Source of the DNA: Piromyces finnis
Lineage: Eukaryota > Neocallimastigomycota > Neocallimastigomycetes > Neocallimastigales > Neocallimastigaceae
Assembly (NCBI GenBank): GCA_002104945.1
Contig: MCFH01000026.1
Coordinates: 558,001 to 622,000, forward strand
DNA length: 64,000 bases
Direction of reading: 5' to 3'
Both the position numbers and the translations under genes were made by a program. The notes under the pieces were generated by a model. It was not told the origin of the DNA and did no database searches. It saw nothing but the letters and a program-made list of their open reading frames with translations. How positions within the stretch are numbered: position 1 is the first letter of the stretch; every line of letters begins with the position of its first letter. Shown here piece by piece: positions 45,114-56,894 of this stretch.

Positions 45114-45869
45114 TGATATGAAATTAATATGTCTAGCTACACATTAGCCATATTTAAAATAATTTTTATTATTTAAAATATTGCTTTTCATATTTAAAAA
45201 TTTATAATTAATTAATAATTGTTAAATAAAAATCTTGCTATTTTAATGGAAATTATTTATAAAATTTATTCAATAAATTTTATGGAATAATTAAATAATA
45301 ATTAATTTTAAAACATCAAGGTTAAGAAATGAAATTTGGATAAATATTTAAATTAACAGATAATTAAATTTAAATATTTTAAATATTCAAATTAAATCTT
45401 AAAAAGTTTTTATTTAATTAAAATTAGTTTAATAACTTTAGCGTAGTTTTAAAATAAGTTTTTTTAATAAGAAATATATTATAAGTAGTATTATTAATAT
45501 TAAAATAATATATAAATAATACATGGACTGTATTCAATTTGCAGTTTAGTTTTATTATTTTATTATTTATTTAAATTTGTATTAAATTAGTTTTGTTTAT
45601 TTTATATTAAATATATGTATAATTGAATGAAAAATATATATAATGAATGTAAATGATAAAACATATAAATACATGTATTTTTTCCAAATTTTAAATAAAC
45701 GTAGTTGTTATTGACTATTATATAGTTAATATCCTTTAAAAAGAAATATTAATTGAAACTTTTATTTATTAATTTTAGTGTTTAATTTTTTATATTTTTT
45801 TTGTATTTTATTGTAAAAATAATAATCTGTTTTAAAATTATTATTTTACAGTTATTACTATTATTCTTA
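45114..45869. other. AT-rich region, no gene seen
   Basis: AT-rich non-coding sequence between the solo LTR and the gag fragment. Nothing recognisable. Confidence 0.5.
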
Positions 45870-46624
45870 TTATAAGCCTAAGTTGTTTTGCTCAACTTTA
45901 GGCTTATTACTGGGCTTGTTGTTCTTTTGCTTTATCTCAGCCCATTTAGAAGGTCTACATGGGTCTGTGATATCCAACAAGGCCATTATAGTTTTCTGGC
46001 GATCTCTCTTGTCGTACTTTTCTATGGTATCATTACGGAAGACTGCTTGATGATTGTTGCACTTCAACAGTATTTCACTCAATGTTTCCAACGTACGTTC
46101 CTGTTCAGGGATATCATAGAACGCTTCCCTAACAGAAGGCCTGACCTGCTGTATTAACACTTGTCTCCTGACGTTTTCAGGAAGTCCAAGTGTTTCCGTC
46201 AACTCATTGAATTCTTCTAAGTAGTAGTATGCTTTTCCCCACTCGTGTGTGAGTTTCAGCAACTTAGACTTACAGAGTTCGTAGGGAGACTCTGGTGGAA
46301 ACTTATCTTGTAGGTGGAGGAATAACGTGTCAGCGTTAGGGTTCCTACGCTGTAGTGTACTCTCCCTTAACCTGTACTATCTCAATACCTTTCCACCTAG
46401 ATGATCCTCAATGAAGCTAACCTTAGCCTTTTCGTCATTATCATAGTCGTATGGATAACGTTTGAAATGGTGTAAGTACTTTTCTTGAGAACCCTCTAAG
46501 TCTATCCCATTATTATCAAACATAGGTATTTTTTCTTCATACCTATGCACTCGCCAGTCGAATATCTTCACGTCCCCATCCTCGGAATATTCCGTAGGGT
46601 TGGTACTGCTACTTGTTCCAGCAC
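45870..46624 (-). pseudogene. gag: Ty3/gypsy-like gag fragment with one in-frame stop
   Basis: Minus-strand frame open from the LTR at 46625 to the TAA at 45870 except for one TAG near 46378 (LGGKVLR, stop, YRLRES), which probably replaces a Trp codon. Capsid-like features: PMFDNNGIDLEGSQEKYLHH, KAKVSFIEDHLGGKVL, then DTLFLHLQDKFPPESPYELC and LTHEWGKAYYYLEEFNELTE. No zinc knuckle is present before the end. There is no ATG: the 5' end was cut by the LTR insertion. This gag is distinct from those of A, D and E. Confidence 0.8.
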
Positions 46625-47027
46625 TGTAACAACGCGAGAGACTCAGGTTAACACAATACTAATTAACTATTTTTTGTATTAATAGTATATTTTATTAATA
46701 ATTTGATTATTTAATATTATTAATACAAATTAACCATAACACTAATTCTAAAGACTAAATATACATGAATTTCATAAATCATTTATATTTACTATTTATA
46801 AATATTCTTATTCAATAATTATGAATAAATATCATTCATAACGATTGGTTACTTCAATTATTTAAATAAAAAAGAAGAAATAGAAATAGACAAATATTAT
46901 GGATTAAATATAGCGATTGCTATATTTAATCCATAATATAGAGAACCCGAAGTCGAACACATGACAAGTAGTTCAGCGTCCAACAACCTGACGACGAAGC
47001 CAGCTTGGGAAACCCCGAAATACAATT
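46625..47027 (-). repeat. Partial element D-family LTR
   Basis: About 403 bp matching the element D LTR from TGTAACAACGCGAGAGACTC to CCCCGAAATACAATT; the last about 34 bp of the full LTR are missing. It keeps the perfect hairpin with loop GATT. It abuts the gag fragment at 46624. Confidence 0.9.
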
Positions 47028-47698
47028 GTAAGAAACATATATATAGAATTTATCTAATTCTATATAATTTATCTATTTTCTTATTTTGTTAAGGATCTAA
47101 GATGAATTTAGGTAAGTTAGGTCAGAATGCCCTAACCCTACTTATTAATTTAATATAAATCATGTTTTATTATAATACTTTTATTTATTAATAAATTTAT
47201 TAATACATCTTATTAATCAAATATTTTATTAATTCGCTAAGTAGAGTTATCAACTTAATGATTTCTCGAAAAGTTCAATTGTTGAATTAAATTCGAGTAT
47301 TTATAATTTTTAAATCAATTAATAAATAATTAATCTATTTAATAAAGTTACATTAATTATAAAATACATGATTTCAATTTTAATATAATTAACTATTCTA
47401 TAAATTAAAATGTATTAAATATTTATATAATGACTTTAAGCTTATGACTTTTCTTTATTTAATTGCTTAAGTCATTTCAATCATTTGAGGGAGGAATGAC
47501 TAACTATTTCATTTATTTAAATTTCCTTCCACATCAAATGAACAAAGAGATATTATTTAAACTTTAATAAATATAAAATCTTAATAATTATAATTAATAA
47601 ATATCTCTAAAAATATTGTTTAATAATGTTTTATAAAATTATTATTCCTAATTAATTAAATGAATAAAACATTATTTAAATAAATTATCATGAATCCA
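47028..47698. other. AT-rich region with a copia-like polypurine tract
   Basis: Non-coding. TTTGAGGGAGGAATGACTAAC near 47485-47505 resembles the element C polypurine tract and LTR start (TTTGAGGGGGAATGTTAAAC), so a remnant of a copia 3' end may lie here. Nothing else recognised. Confidence 0.4.
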
Positions 47699-49534
47699 CT
47701 AATATTCATGACATATTTTTTTTTTAACTTCCGAGTGCATTTCTCCCATCGATCCCGTATTATAAATCCTTGGGTGATTCTTAAAATAGTAGTATTGTTC
47801 GCTTCTTGAACCCTTGCTAAAGTCCGGTTTGGTTTCTTGTAGGAGCTGCTGAAATCGCTCCTTGTTTGTATCCTCCGGGGTGTTGTAGACTTTTGTACGA
47901 CGAAATTTCATATCGAAATAATTTTCTTTGGCTTCTTTATCCTTGAATCTAGCATTGAATCTTGAGGTTAGGTCTCCTGGAAGTCTTGGATTATAAGAAG
48001 ATGATGCTCTATGAGATTCTTCTTTGATGGTATCTATTTTTCTATTGAACTTTTCTTCCTGTTCTTTGAATCTTTCATCCACACGTTTATCTTGTTCTTC
48101 TTCACGATTATCGAGAGTGGAGTGTCCGATGAATGATTTGCTTCTGAACTTGGAAATATTGGAAAGGGAAATTTCATCAGATGGGAAGCTAAAATTAGTT
48201 TCCATAAGATATTTTTCATTAATTAGAGTATTAATTATTCTAGAACATTTATCATTTTTGGGAGTGATGATTACATTTAATGTATTGGGGTTAGTGTCGA
48301 TCTTAAATAAAACCTTTGTTTTGGGATTAGAGTGGAATAAAAGTTTATATTCTTCTTGAAGATTACTAATGTGAAGATGATCGACGCTATTAAGCTTGCG
48401 CTTAATTATGGTTAATTCATTTAGGCATTCTTTAATTGAATCATTATTGACGGAAGATTGTATATCCTCATACTTATTGAGAATATCTTCATAGAGGTTT
48501 CTTAGAGTAACGATTTTTACGCCTATCTCTTCATTATCGGTAGCATTCAACTGTTCAGTTTCTAATGACTTGATTCTTTCCTGAATTTGAGTTTGTATGA
48601 TGGCATGTTCCTCTAAGGTTTCTTTAAAATTCTGTATATTTTTGATAAAATTTTCTTCAGTCTTTCCATTCATGTGATGGGTAGTGACTAACTGGTTCTG
48701 TAGTTTTTGGATAGCTTCTTTTGAATCTACTCTTGTAGCCTGAAGCTTCTCGGCCATTTCATTCTTTATTACTGTTGTAAGATTGTCTGTGTAGGCCTTG
48801 TTTTCTACTGTTTGCTGTGTTATATTTTTAAATTCCTTCTCCAAGTTTGATATTTTATTAGTGAGTTGTATAATTTCTTGATTGGTGTTATCAATAATGC
48901 TCTGCTGTTGTGTAAGTCCGTTTTCCAATGGTAATAAATCTTGGGACTTAGCAGAATTAAGCTGGGATTGTTGAAGTTCTTCGCGGACTTCGTTAACAGC
49001 TATGTTCAGATCCCCGGGCTTGACTGTGTTTAAATCAATAACGTTTGCCAAATTTTGTACTTGGAAACTATCGGCTTTGTTTGCAAGTTTAGTATCTTGT
49101 TGGTCAAGTCTTTTGTTTTGTTCGGAGATTGAGGTTTGTAGGGTAGCATTCAGGGTTGCAGTAAGGTTGACAAATTGAGCCTGAATTTGTTCCATAAAAT
49201 TTTTCATAATAGCTTGGAGTTCTTCCTTGTTGTTATTATTTTCGGTCTTGAGTTCTTTATACATGTTATCCATAGAGGATAACAAAGTGGCTACATTGTT
49301 TTCAGGGTTGTAGTTAAATATTGGACTGTTGCCTCCCATGCTATTCTTAATTTCAGTTTCTAAGGTTTTTTTATTGTCAATATCATCAGATAGTTTATCC
49401 AGATAATCGTTAACGCCGGACATGCTAGACTTAGATTCATTTTCTATCTTTTCAACCTCCATTGCTTGTGGGGTTTCTGTTGGATGATTGACTTCTTCCT
49501 TTGTGGGTAGTTTTCCCTTTTCTTGAGAGTTCAT
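47699..49534 (-). CDS. Coiled-coil ORF1-like protein of a non-LTR retroposon
   Basis: Intact 611-codon frame (MNSQEKGKLPTKEEVNHPTE). Composition is rich in Gln, Asn, Glu and Lys with long heptad-like stretches between about residues 60 and 370 (for example QQSIIDNTNQEIIQLTNKIS), predicted to form coiled coils. A charged segment follows (about 480-510, EEEQDKRVDERFKEQEEKFN) and a basic C-terminal part. There are no RT, endonuclease or zinc-knuckle motifs. The last codons (SMGEMHSEVKKK) are encoded by the retroposon's conserved 3' end and its A tail; the final five codons are flanking DNA. The design resembles the RNA-binding ORF1 of LINEs, or a large Gag; function is inferred only. Confidence 0.7.
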   Translation of the reverse strand: MNSQEKGKLPTKEEVNHPTETPQAMEVEKIENESKSSMSGVNDYLDKLSDDIDNKKTLETEIKNSMGGNSPIFNYNPENNVATLLSSMDNMYKELKTENNNNKEELQAIMKNFMEQIQAQFVNLTATLNATLQTSISEQNKRLDQQDTKLANKADSFQVQNLANVIDLNTVKPGDLNIAVNEVREELQQSQLNSAKSQDLLPLENGLTQQQSIIDNTNQEIIQLTNKISNLEKEFKNITQQTVENKAYTDNLTTVIKNEMAEKLQATRVDSKEAIQKLQNQLVTTHHMNGKTEENFIKNIQNFKETLEEHAIIQTQIQERIKSLETEQLNATDNEEIGVKIVTLRNLYEDILNKYEDIQSSVNNDSIKECLNELTIIKRKLNSVDHLHISNLQEEYKLLFHSNPKTKVLFKIDTNPNTLNVIITPKNDKCSRIINTLINEKYLMETNFSFPSDEISLSNISKFRSKSFIGHSTLDNREEEQDKRVDERFKEQEEKFNRKIDTIKEESHRASSSYNPRLPGDLTSRFNARFKDKEAKENYFDMKFRRTKVYNTPEDTNKERFQQLLQETKPDFSKGSRSEQYYYFKNHPRIYNTGSMGEMHSEVKKKICHEY

Positions 49535-49683
49535 TACTATTTTAATTATTGCCTTAAATTTGACTGTAGTATAATTAGTTTAACCTTGATTGTTAGGTAT
49601 GAGATTATATTGTGTTGGGTTAACTGGCTCAACGGATTTAAACGATTTTCTAGAAAGAGTTAAGTAGTTTTTTCTAAAAAATT
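47709..49683 (-). mobile_element. ORF1-only non-LTR-type retroposon
   Basis: The unit contains the coiled-coil ORF and ends (sense) in GATCGATGGGAGAAATGCAC TCGGAAGTT plus a short A run at 47709-47718. The identical 3' end with a longer A run and a clear target duplication at 42635-42794 shows that this end is mobile. No ORF2 (endonuclease/RT) is present, recalling the half-LINE (HAL1) type. The 5' boundary is taken where family B LTR sequence begins; no target duplication was found for this copy. Confidence 0.6.
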
Positions 49684-49991
49684 TTAAGTACTATTCAATT
49701 TGAATATATGCCCATGTATTATTTATATGTTAATCATTTAATAATTATATACTATTTATCTATTTCTATAAAAAAACAATACTAAAACTAGGTATTTAAA
49801 TTTAGAATTCTAATTTACTTGTTAAACATTAAAAATAAATTAATAATTTATTTTGTTTTAAACTTTAATTATTAATAAATAAATTATGTCTCATTTTCTT
49901 TTTCTGAATATAATTTGTGTAACTTAAACAATAATACTTATGGCTTAAGTTACATTAAAGATATCAAGTTGAGGCGTTTGATATCTTTACA
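49684..49991 (-). repeat. Truncated family B LTR (left member of a tandem pair)
   Basis: Reverse-orientation family B LTR sequence from TTAAGTACTATTCAATTTGA to the terminal TTTGATATCTTTACA. About half of the LTR is missing at the 49684 side. Confidence 0.88.
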
Positions 49992-50436
49992 AGAATAGAT
50001 TAGGATATCTATTCTATTACAATAACACTAAATTTAAAATAAAAAATAAAAATTGTTTTATTAAAAAAATATCTTTTATTATAATAGAAATTTATTAATA
50101 ACAATTACATCGATAAAATGATGAAAAATATCTTCTATTTATATTTTTCCTAAATACATTTATATTATAACTATTTATTTCTTATATATTATTATTTAAA
50201 ATCTACACTAAAATCTTAATTATTAATAAATATTTAAACTATAACTATTTTTAGTAAAATACAATTGGCAATTCAAATTAAGTACTATTCAATTTGAATA
50301 TGTGCCCATGTATTATTGATATATTAATCATTTATTATTTATATATTATTTATCTATTTCTATGAAAACAATACTAAAACTAGGGATTTAAATTGAGACT
50401 ATTAATTTACTTGTTAAACATTAAAAATAAATAAAC
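49992..50436 (-). repeat. Truncated family B LTR (right member of a tandem pair)
   Basis: Begins AGAATAGATTAGGATATC directly after the preceding LTR end; the first about 19 bases of the LTR (TGTAATGGCGACACAGAAA in this orientation) are absent. It stops at about 50436, where element C pol sequence resumes. Confidence 0.88.
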
Positions 50437-50441
50437 AATGA

Positions 50442-53400
50442 TTTAAATAAAAATATAAATAAATATCATACAAGCTGGATATACGATACAGGTGCTTCGG
50501 AACATGTTACAAATAATAAAGAATTTTTGCCATAAGAAAATTTAAATGAATTGTGCTAGCAATACAGTATGCTACTTTGATGGATTTGGCACATATGAAG
50601 GATATATAAATAACTATCCAATAAAATTAGCTAACGTATACTATTCCAAACAATTAAACAAAAACTTAATTAGCGGCATTAAACTTAATAACTCTGGATT
50701 CAAAAGTACTATAAGTCAAGAAAATAATAAACCCTGTATCATAATTAAATCTCAAGATAACAAGAACATTTATAAAACTTTCTCAAACAATGATAATAGC
50801 TTTCTTATTCATACTAAAACAAAGAATACAATAATAAGCGTATATTCAATATCAATAATTCAAAATTTAATGAAACACTATGGCATAATCGACTTGCTTA
50901 TTACTATAATAAAGATCTTAAAAAATATTTAATTGAACACAATATTTCCCAAAATTTTGTAATGTATGCAAAGCCAGCAAATTAAAAAGAAAGCCTTATA
51001 ATAAAATTACTCCTAAAGCTTCCAAAATCAATGAAATTATCCATTCAGATATTATTGGTCCACTTACTGAATCTGTTAATAAAAAGAAATATATTCTTAC
51101 TTTCATTGATGATTTTTCAAGACACTCTTGGATATATCTACTTTCTTCTAAAGCTGAAGCTCCTAAAATAATTATTGAATTTTTAACTCTTATTAATAAT
51201 CAGTCAAATAATCACAAAGTCAAATATTTTAAAAGTGATAATGGTAAAGAATACACTAACAAAAAGGTTATTAAATTCTGCAAAAAATATGGAATTATTA
51301 AATTATTTTCTCCTCCTTACAACCCGGAAAACAACGGAATTGCAGAAAGGTTCAACCAAACAATCATTTCTTCAACCAAAACTTTATATTGGAGCAAACT
51401 TAGTCTTAATTTTTGGAATTTTACAGTACAATACTCTAATTATATTTATAATTTAGTTCCTCATCAAAGCATTTCAAATCGTATTCTATATGAAATTTAT
51501 AATAGTAAAAAAGCTAATATTAACCATATCAAAGTCTTTGGATGCATTTGCGAATACAAAATTTTTAATCAACAAAAAACAAGTTATCACCAAACACTGC
51601 TAAAGGCATATTTTTAGGATTTAATACAAATGCGAATTCATATATAATAATGGACTATAATAAACAAACTATTCATCTGGTTAGAGAAGCCTACTTCCAC
51701 GAAGATACTCCTACTAACTACTCTGCTGACTCCGAATCAACAATTAAAGATCCTTACGATTTTAATTCTTACGTCCCAATGGTTAAGGACAATTCTACTA
51801 AGTTCGACCCTCCAGAGTTCAATTCCGCCAACAGTACCAATTCAGAAATTTTTAATTATATCCCAATCACAAATAATTCACTTAACCCTTCAGATAATTT
51901 AAATGAATTTTCAGGTACTACAACAAATTTTTCTGGTGAAACATCAAAAATTTTCTCCAATTCTAATAATGAAAATTTTAATTTAAATAATCAAAATTTC
52001 AATAATAAAATTTCAAATTCTGAAAATAATTGTGATCTTGAAATTTCAAAAAGCATTTCAAGAAATTTCTCGTCAAATAATGATTTTACCACACCAAATG
52101 AAATTATAATGATACAGACACATCTACTGATATCAACATTAATTATAATAGTCAAATTTCACCAACTCCTACAAATAATGATCTCGAAATTCATGATGAA
52201 TTTCTTAATACAAATAATTTTTCTTCAAGTAATAATAATTTTAATAATTCGACTCCTATTATAGAAAATAATAACATTAATAATTTTCCAAATAATCCAA
52301 CTAATTTTTATGACCAATTTTCCATATTTTATAACGATACAAATCATAAAATCCCTAAAAGACCTACCAATCCACTTATTAATCCAAAACTCAAAAGACT
52401 CAATTCTTATTCTTATCCTAAAATTAATTCTATTTCTTCAATACATACATCAATTCCTATAACCTATCAAAATGCATTATCAAATAATAATAGTGACAAA
52501 TGGATTAAAGCTATTAATGATGAACTAAACAATCTTTACAGAAATAAAACTATGACATTCGTTAAAAATCTTCCCAAAGGTAAAAATGTAGTAACCACCA
52601 AATGGATTTTCACTATTAAAACAGATGAAAATAATAACATTACTAAATATAAAGCATGTATTGTAGCTAGAGGTTACACACAAAAATATGGCATTGATTT
52701 TGAATTTACATACTCTCCAACTTTAAACTTTGATATTATTAAACTTCTTGCTATTTCCGCAAAATTCAAATGGAAAGTTTATCAATTGGACATCAAATCT
52801 GCCTACCTCCATGCAAATTTAGATACTACTATTCCCGAAGGTGATAAAAACTATGGAAAAGGATTTTGGAAACTGAATAAGGCTCTATACGGACTCAAAC
52901 GAAGCGGAAGACAATGGTATGAATACATTTCTACTTTTCTTATTAATCATGGATTTTCTCAATGCACTTCAGACTATTGCATTTTCTTTAAAATTTTTGA
53001 TAACCAAATTTCTTGTATTATTGGACTTTATGTTGATGATATGATTATTTGTGAAACAAACCTTGAACTTATAAATATAATCTCACAAATTAAATCTAAA
53101 TTTAAAATTTCTAACTGTCAACCTATTCATTATTTATTAAGTATTAAAATTGAAAACAATAATTTTTCTTATTCTATTTCACAAAAGCACGTTATTGAAA
53201 ATATTTTAGACGAATATAATCTTAATAACTGCAGATCTCGAAAAACGCCATGTACTGGTGACAATGATTCTGAAAACACTAAACCATTTGATACTACCAT
53301 TTACAAAAGTTTAATTGGTTCTCTTATTTACATTGCTAGATGAACAAGACCAGATATTTCTTTTGCTGTTCACAAAGCTGCTCGAAAATCTGAACAACCT

Positions 53401-54566
53401 ACTATTTCCGACTACAACAAAGTTATAAATATTATCAAGTATCTTAAAACCACTATAGACTACAAAATTACTTATGTGTAAAGATATCAAACGCCTCAAC
53501 TTGATATCTTTAATGTAACTTAAGCCATAAGTATTATTGTTTAAGTTACACAAATTATATTACAGAAAAAGAAAATGAGACATAATTCATTTATTAATAA
53601 TTAAAGTTTAAAACAAAATAAATTATTAATTTATTTTTAATGTTTAACAAGTAAATTAAAATTCTCAATTTAAATCCCTAGTTTTAGTATTGCTTTTCAT
53701 AGAAATAGATAAATAATATATAAATAATAAATGATTAATATATCAATAATACATGGGCACATATTCAAATTGAATAGTACTTAATTTGAATTGCCAATTA
53801 TATTTTACTAAAAATAGTTATAGTTTAAATATTTATTAATAATTAAGATTTTAGTGTAGATTTTAAATAATAATATATAAGAAATAAATAGTTATAATAT
53901 AATATAAATGTATTTAGGAAAAATATAAATAGAAGATATTTTTCATCATTTTATCGATGTAATTGTTATTAATAAATTTCTATTATAATAAAAGATATTT
54001 TTAATAAAACAATTTTTATTTTTATTTTAAATTTAGTGTTATTGTAATAGAAGATATCCTAATCTATTCTTTCTGTGTCGCCATTACATTATGATGGTAA
54101 TGGAAAAATCATTGCATTCACTGATGCTGATTTTGGGGGAGATAAGATGGATGGAAAATCAACATCAGGATATATAATTCTTATGGAAAATAATCCAATA
54201 TGTTGGTGCTCAAATAAACAACAACCTATTGCTACTTCTACTGCTGAAGCCGAATATATCAGCACTACAGAATGCACAAAGAAAATTTCATACTTTAGAA
54301 ATATCCTAAAAGAATTATTCAAATTCAACGAACCAATAACTATTTATACTGATAACTTAGCAAGTAAAAGAGCAATTGAAAATGGTGAATTAAATTCCAA
54401 ACTTAAACACATAAATATAAAATTCCATTTCAATAGAGACAATATTAAAAATAACAAAATTAAACTAGAATATATTGACACAAATAATATGCTAGCAGAC
54501 TTTTTAACAAAAAATATTAATGGATCAAAAATGCAAAAGTTCACTGACATTATATTTAAAAAATAG
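50442..54566 (+). pseudogene. pol: Element C pol: protease, integrase, RT, RNase H (copia order), broken
   Basis: Protease active site DTGASEH (about 50480-50505) and VYYSKQLNKNLISGIKL. Integrase zinc finger part (LWHNRLAYYYNKDL), DDE core HSDIIGPL, FKSDNGKEYTNKK and PYNPENNGIAERFNQ. A long Asn/Ser-rich linker spans 51700-52400. RT: WIKAINDELNNL, TTKWIFTIKTDENNNITKYK, VYQLDIKSAYLHANL and catalytic YVDD (GLYVDDMII). RNase H: AFTDADFGG, STAEAEYIS, IYTDNLASKRAI and a C-terminal MLADFLTKNI, typical of copia. Breaks: TAA near 50533, frame changes in integrase (near 50860-50990, 51230 and 51590), a TGA at 53341-53343, and a 612-bp solo LTR at 53477-54088. The RT stretch 52552-53340 is itself intact. 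Confidence 0.92.
53472..54093 (+). repeat. Solo LTR, family B, in element C RNase H
   Basis: LTR at 53477-54088 (612 bp) with 5-bp duplications TTATG on both sides. The pol reading frame resumes exactly after the second duplication (KITY|DGNGK). Confidence 0.94.
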
Positions 54567-54698
54567 CAAAATTTACAAAAACTTATAATTAACTTTATTT
54601 TATTAATATTTTATATTTTATATTTTACATTCAACTATTTAAATTTTTCAATTTCTTAATCTTTTCAAATTTAATTTTTACTTTTCATAAAAACAAAT

Positions 54699-54709
54699 TT
54701 GAGGGGGAA
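54699..54709 (+). promoter_or_regulatory. Element C polypurine tract
   Basis: TTGAGGGGGAA immediately before the 3' LTR start TGTTAAAC, the expected plus-strand primer. Confidence 0.85.
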
Positions 54710-54939
54710 TGTTAAACATTAATAATTTAACTTAAATCTAGAAATATGTAGAATAGAATAGAATTATGTATTACTAATATATTTAGTCATAGAATATTCT
54801 CATGATAAATAATACGCCACAATTCTTAGTATAAATAGAGAATAAATTTATGAACTATTTATGCACTTTGTAATTACCTTTTTATTAATAATATTAATAA
54901 ATAAAGTTTATATTAAAAACAATATTATAAATTTTCTCA
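54710..54939 (+). repeat. Element C 3' LTR (230 bp)
   Basis: Matches 33793-34022 with about two substitutions and is followed by ATTTT. Confidence 0.93.
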
Positions 54940-54944
54940 ATTTT

Positions 54945-55935
54945 TATTTATAATATTTTATATTTTATATTTATATTTTATTATATTTTTATTATGTTTT
55001 AATAAACATTTTTATACTTTTATACTAATCTATTATAGATTATTAATTAAATAAGTAAAATATAGTTTATAATTATTAAAAGATATATAAAGTATTATTA
55101 TTCATGTATTTTTAATTCTTTGCTTCTCATTAATTATAGCCAATATTCATATTTAATAAAACTAATTTTAAAATTTTAATACATTAAATTTCTATCTAAA
55201 AAGGAAACAGAACCGAGTTATATCATTTGGTGGAGATATCGGTTCTTTTGGAGGAGGAAGAAGTTACACAATTTTAATAAATTGTAATAGTTATTTCTAT
55301 AAAAACATTTTTTTCATATATTCTTTCATATAGTTATTTAGTAACTATATTTAATATTGATAATTGAAGTTTCGTTCTTATCAATATTGAATTTAACAAA
55401 ATTGTGTCAGCATAAGCAATCTTTTCAATTCTCAGAAAGGATATAGTAAAGGTGATTTTAATATTCTGAAGAGTGTGACAGAACATAAATCATCGGATGA
55501 AAGATCCTTAAATGTGCAGCTTATTATACACATTTTGGTCGGAAATTCAAATTGATAATAACAATATTAAATATCTAGATATAAAATTTAATAATACATT
55601 AATAAACAAGTAATATAATTACTGTTAATTAAAAAAAATTATAAAAACCTTATTCATTAAGAAATTGGACTACACAAGTATTATTGAAGCTCTTGTCAAA
55701 GAAGCTAAGGAAAGAAGAATGGCGGAGTTAATTTCGGGGAAATATTGAATTATTTGGTATAGAATAATTTGTTGCTAAAATAATTTATTAATAGTTAATA
55801 AATAGTAATTTTAAAAAGGTTATTTAGTTAATTGTTTTGTAATTGAGTTGTTAAATTATTGGTTTAGTTTGATATAAGAATAAAATAATTAAAAATAGTC
55901 AAATTAAATAATTTAATTGGAATATTAAATATTGG
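54945..55935 (+). other. Element F LTR end, primer site and leader
   Basis: An LTR-like end ...GAGTTATATCA at 55225 is followed by TGGTGGAGATATCGG (55228-55242), the same primer-site core as element A. Element C inserted into the region just upstream, so this LTR is probably split between about 33600-33792 and 54945-55225. About 690 bp of leader precede gag. Confidence 0.55.
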
Positions 55936-56790
55936 TTGATTATTTGTTGCTTATTAAGTAGTAAAATAAGTGATAGGTATAGAATTTTAAACAACCGTGA
56001 CAATGGAATAGCTGGAGCCATTGACGCAGACTCTGAAGCGAGTTCCATTATGGATATCGAGGATGAGACTGATCAAAGCGTTAACACCAGGGGAAAACTC
56101 ATCCCAAAACCTCCAAGTTTTTCAGGAAAAAGAAGTGAACTTCTTTACTTCCTGACAAGATTGGAGAAATATTTTAAATATAACTTAGAAGAAGATGCTA
56201 CCGACACCAACAAGCTGAATATCTTGGGATGCTACCTAGAGAGAACCACCACCGAATAGTTTGCCAACTTAGTATGAGAAGAAAGCCTCCTGTTGAACTC
56301 TTATGAAGATTTTATCGAAACAATGAAGGCTCACTATAAGACTTGTAATAGTGATGATGTAGCTAACAGCCGGTTGGTGAAGATAAATGAAGAGCAATTC
56401 AGGAATGTAATGGACTGTGAAGCTTTTGAGAAGATAGTCAGGGATTCTTCATTTAATGATGAAGCTAAGATCTACTTCTTTATGGAAGGACTACCATCCG
56501 TCAAGGAGAAAGCAAGGCTACTGTATCCAAAAATTAGAAAACTTACTGAATTGATCAATGTGGTTGCCGTTAATGTTGAAGTTGACTGGAAGGTTTATGG
56601 AAATGACCCTCTGGATGTCGACGGAAAGAAGGTTAGAAGATATAATAGAAATTTAGGAATTAATAGATATGCTTCTTATGGAACAAAGTATAATAATTAT
56701 GTGGATTAAGAAAACTACCAAAATTTGACTAAATCAAGAAAATGCTTTTTCTTTATAAGAGCAGGACACTTAAAGAAGGATTGTCCTCAA
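55936..56790 (+). pseudogene. gag: Element F gag
   Basis: Ty3/gypsy Gag related to that of element E: GKLIPKPPSFSGKRSELLYF, LTRLEKYFKYNLEEDATDTN, then (after a TAG and a TGA near 56260-56280) NSYEDFIETMKAHYKTCNSD and SSFNDEAKIYFFMEGLPSVK. A broken zinc knuckle (CFFFIRAGHLKKDC) lies at about 56735-56785, after another stop at 56709. No good start ATG was chosen; similarity begins near 56000. Confidence 0.82.
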
Positions 56791-56894
56791 CTATAAGGTA
56801 ATAAACAGACCGAAAGCGTTTATGACTACTACCACTGGAAAAAGAATGTTGAATGTTTATGATATTTTGCTACAAGTTAATAACTGAGTTTTCT

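Larger units (their letters stand above)
33788..54944 (+). mobile_element. Element C: Ty1/copia retrotransposon filled with nested insertions
   Basis: Two 230-bp LTRs (33793-34022 and 54710-54939) differ at about two positions and are flanked by the 5-bp target duplication ATTTT (33788-33792 and 54940-54944). Own sequence inside: a tRNA-like primer site, the start of gag (34053 to about 34280), and pol from about 50442 to 54566 with protease, integrase, RT and RNase H in copia order, then a polypurine tract. The 16 kb between gag and pol, and a solo LTR in pol, are later insertions. Pol carries several frameshifts and stops, so the element is dead. Confidence 0.92.
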
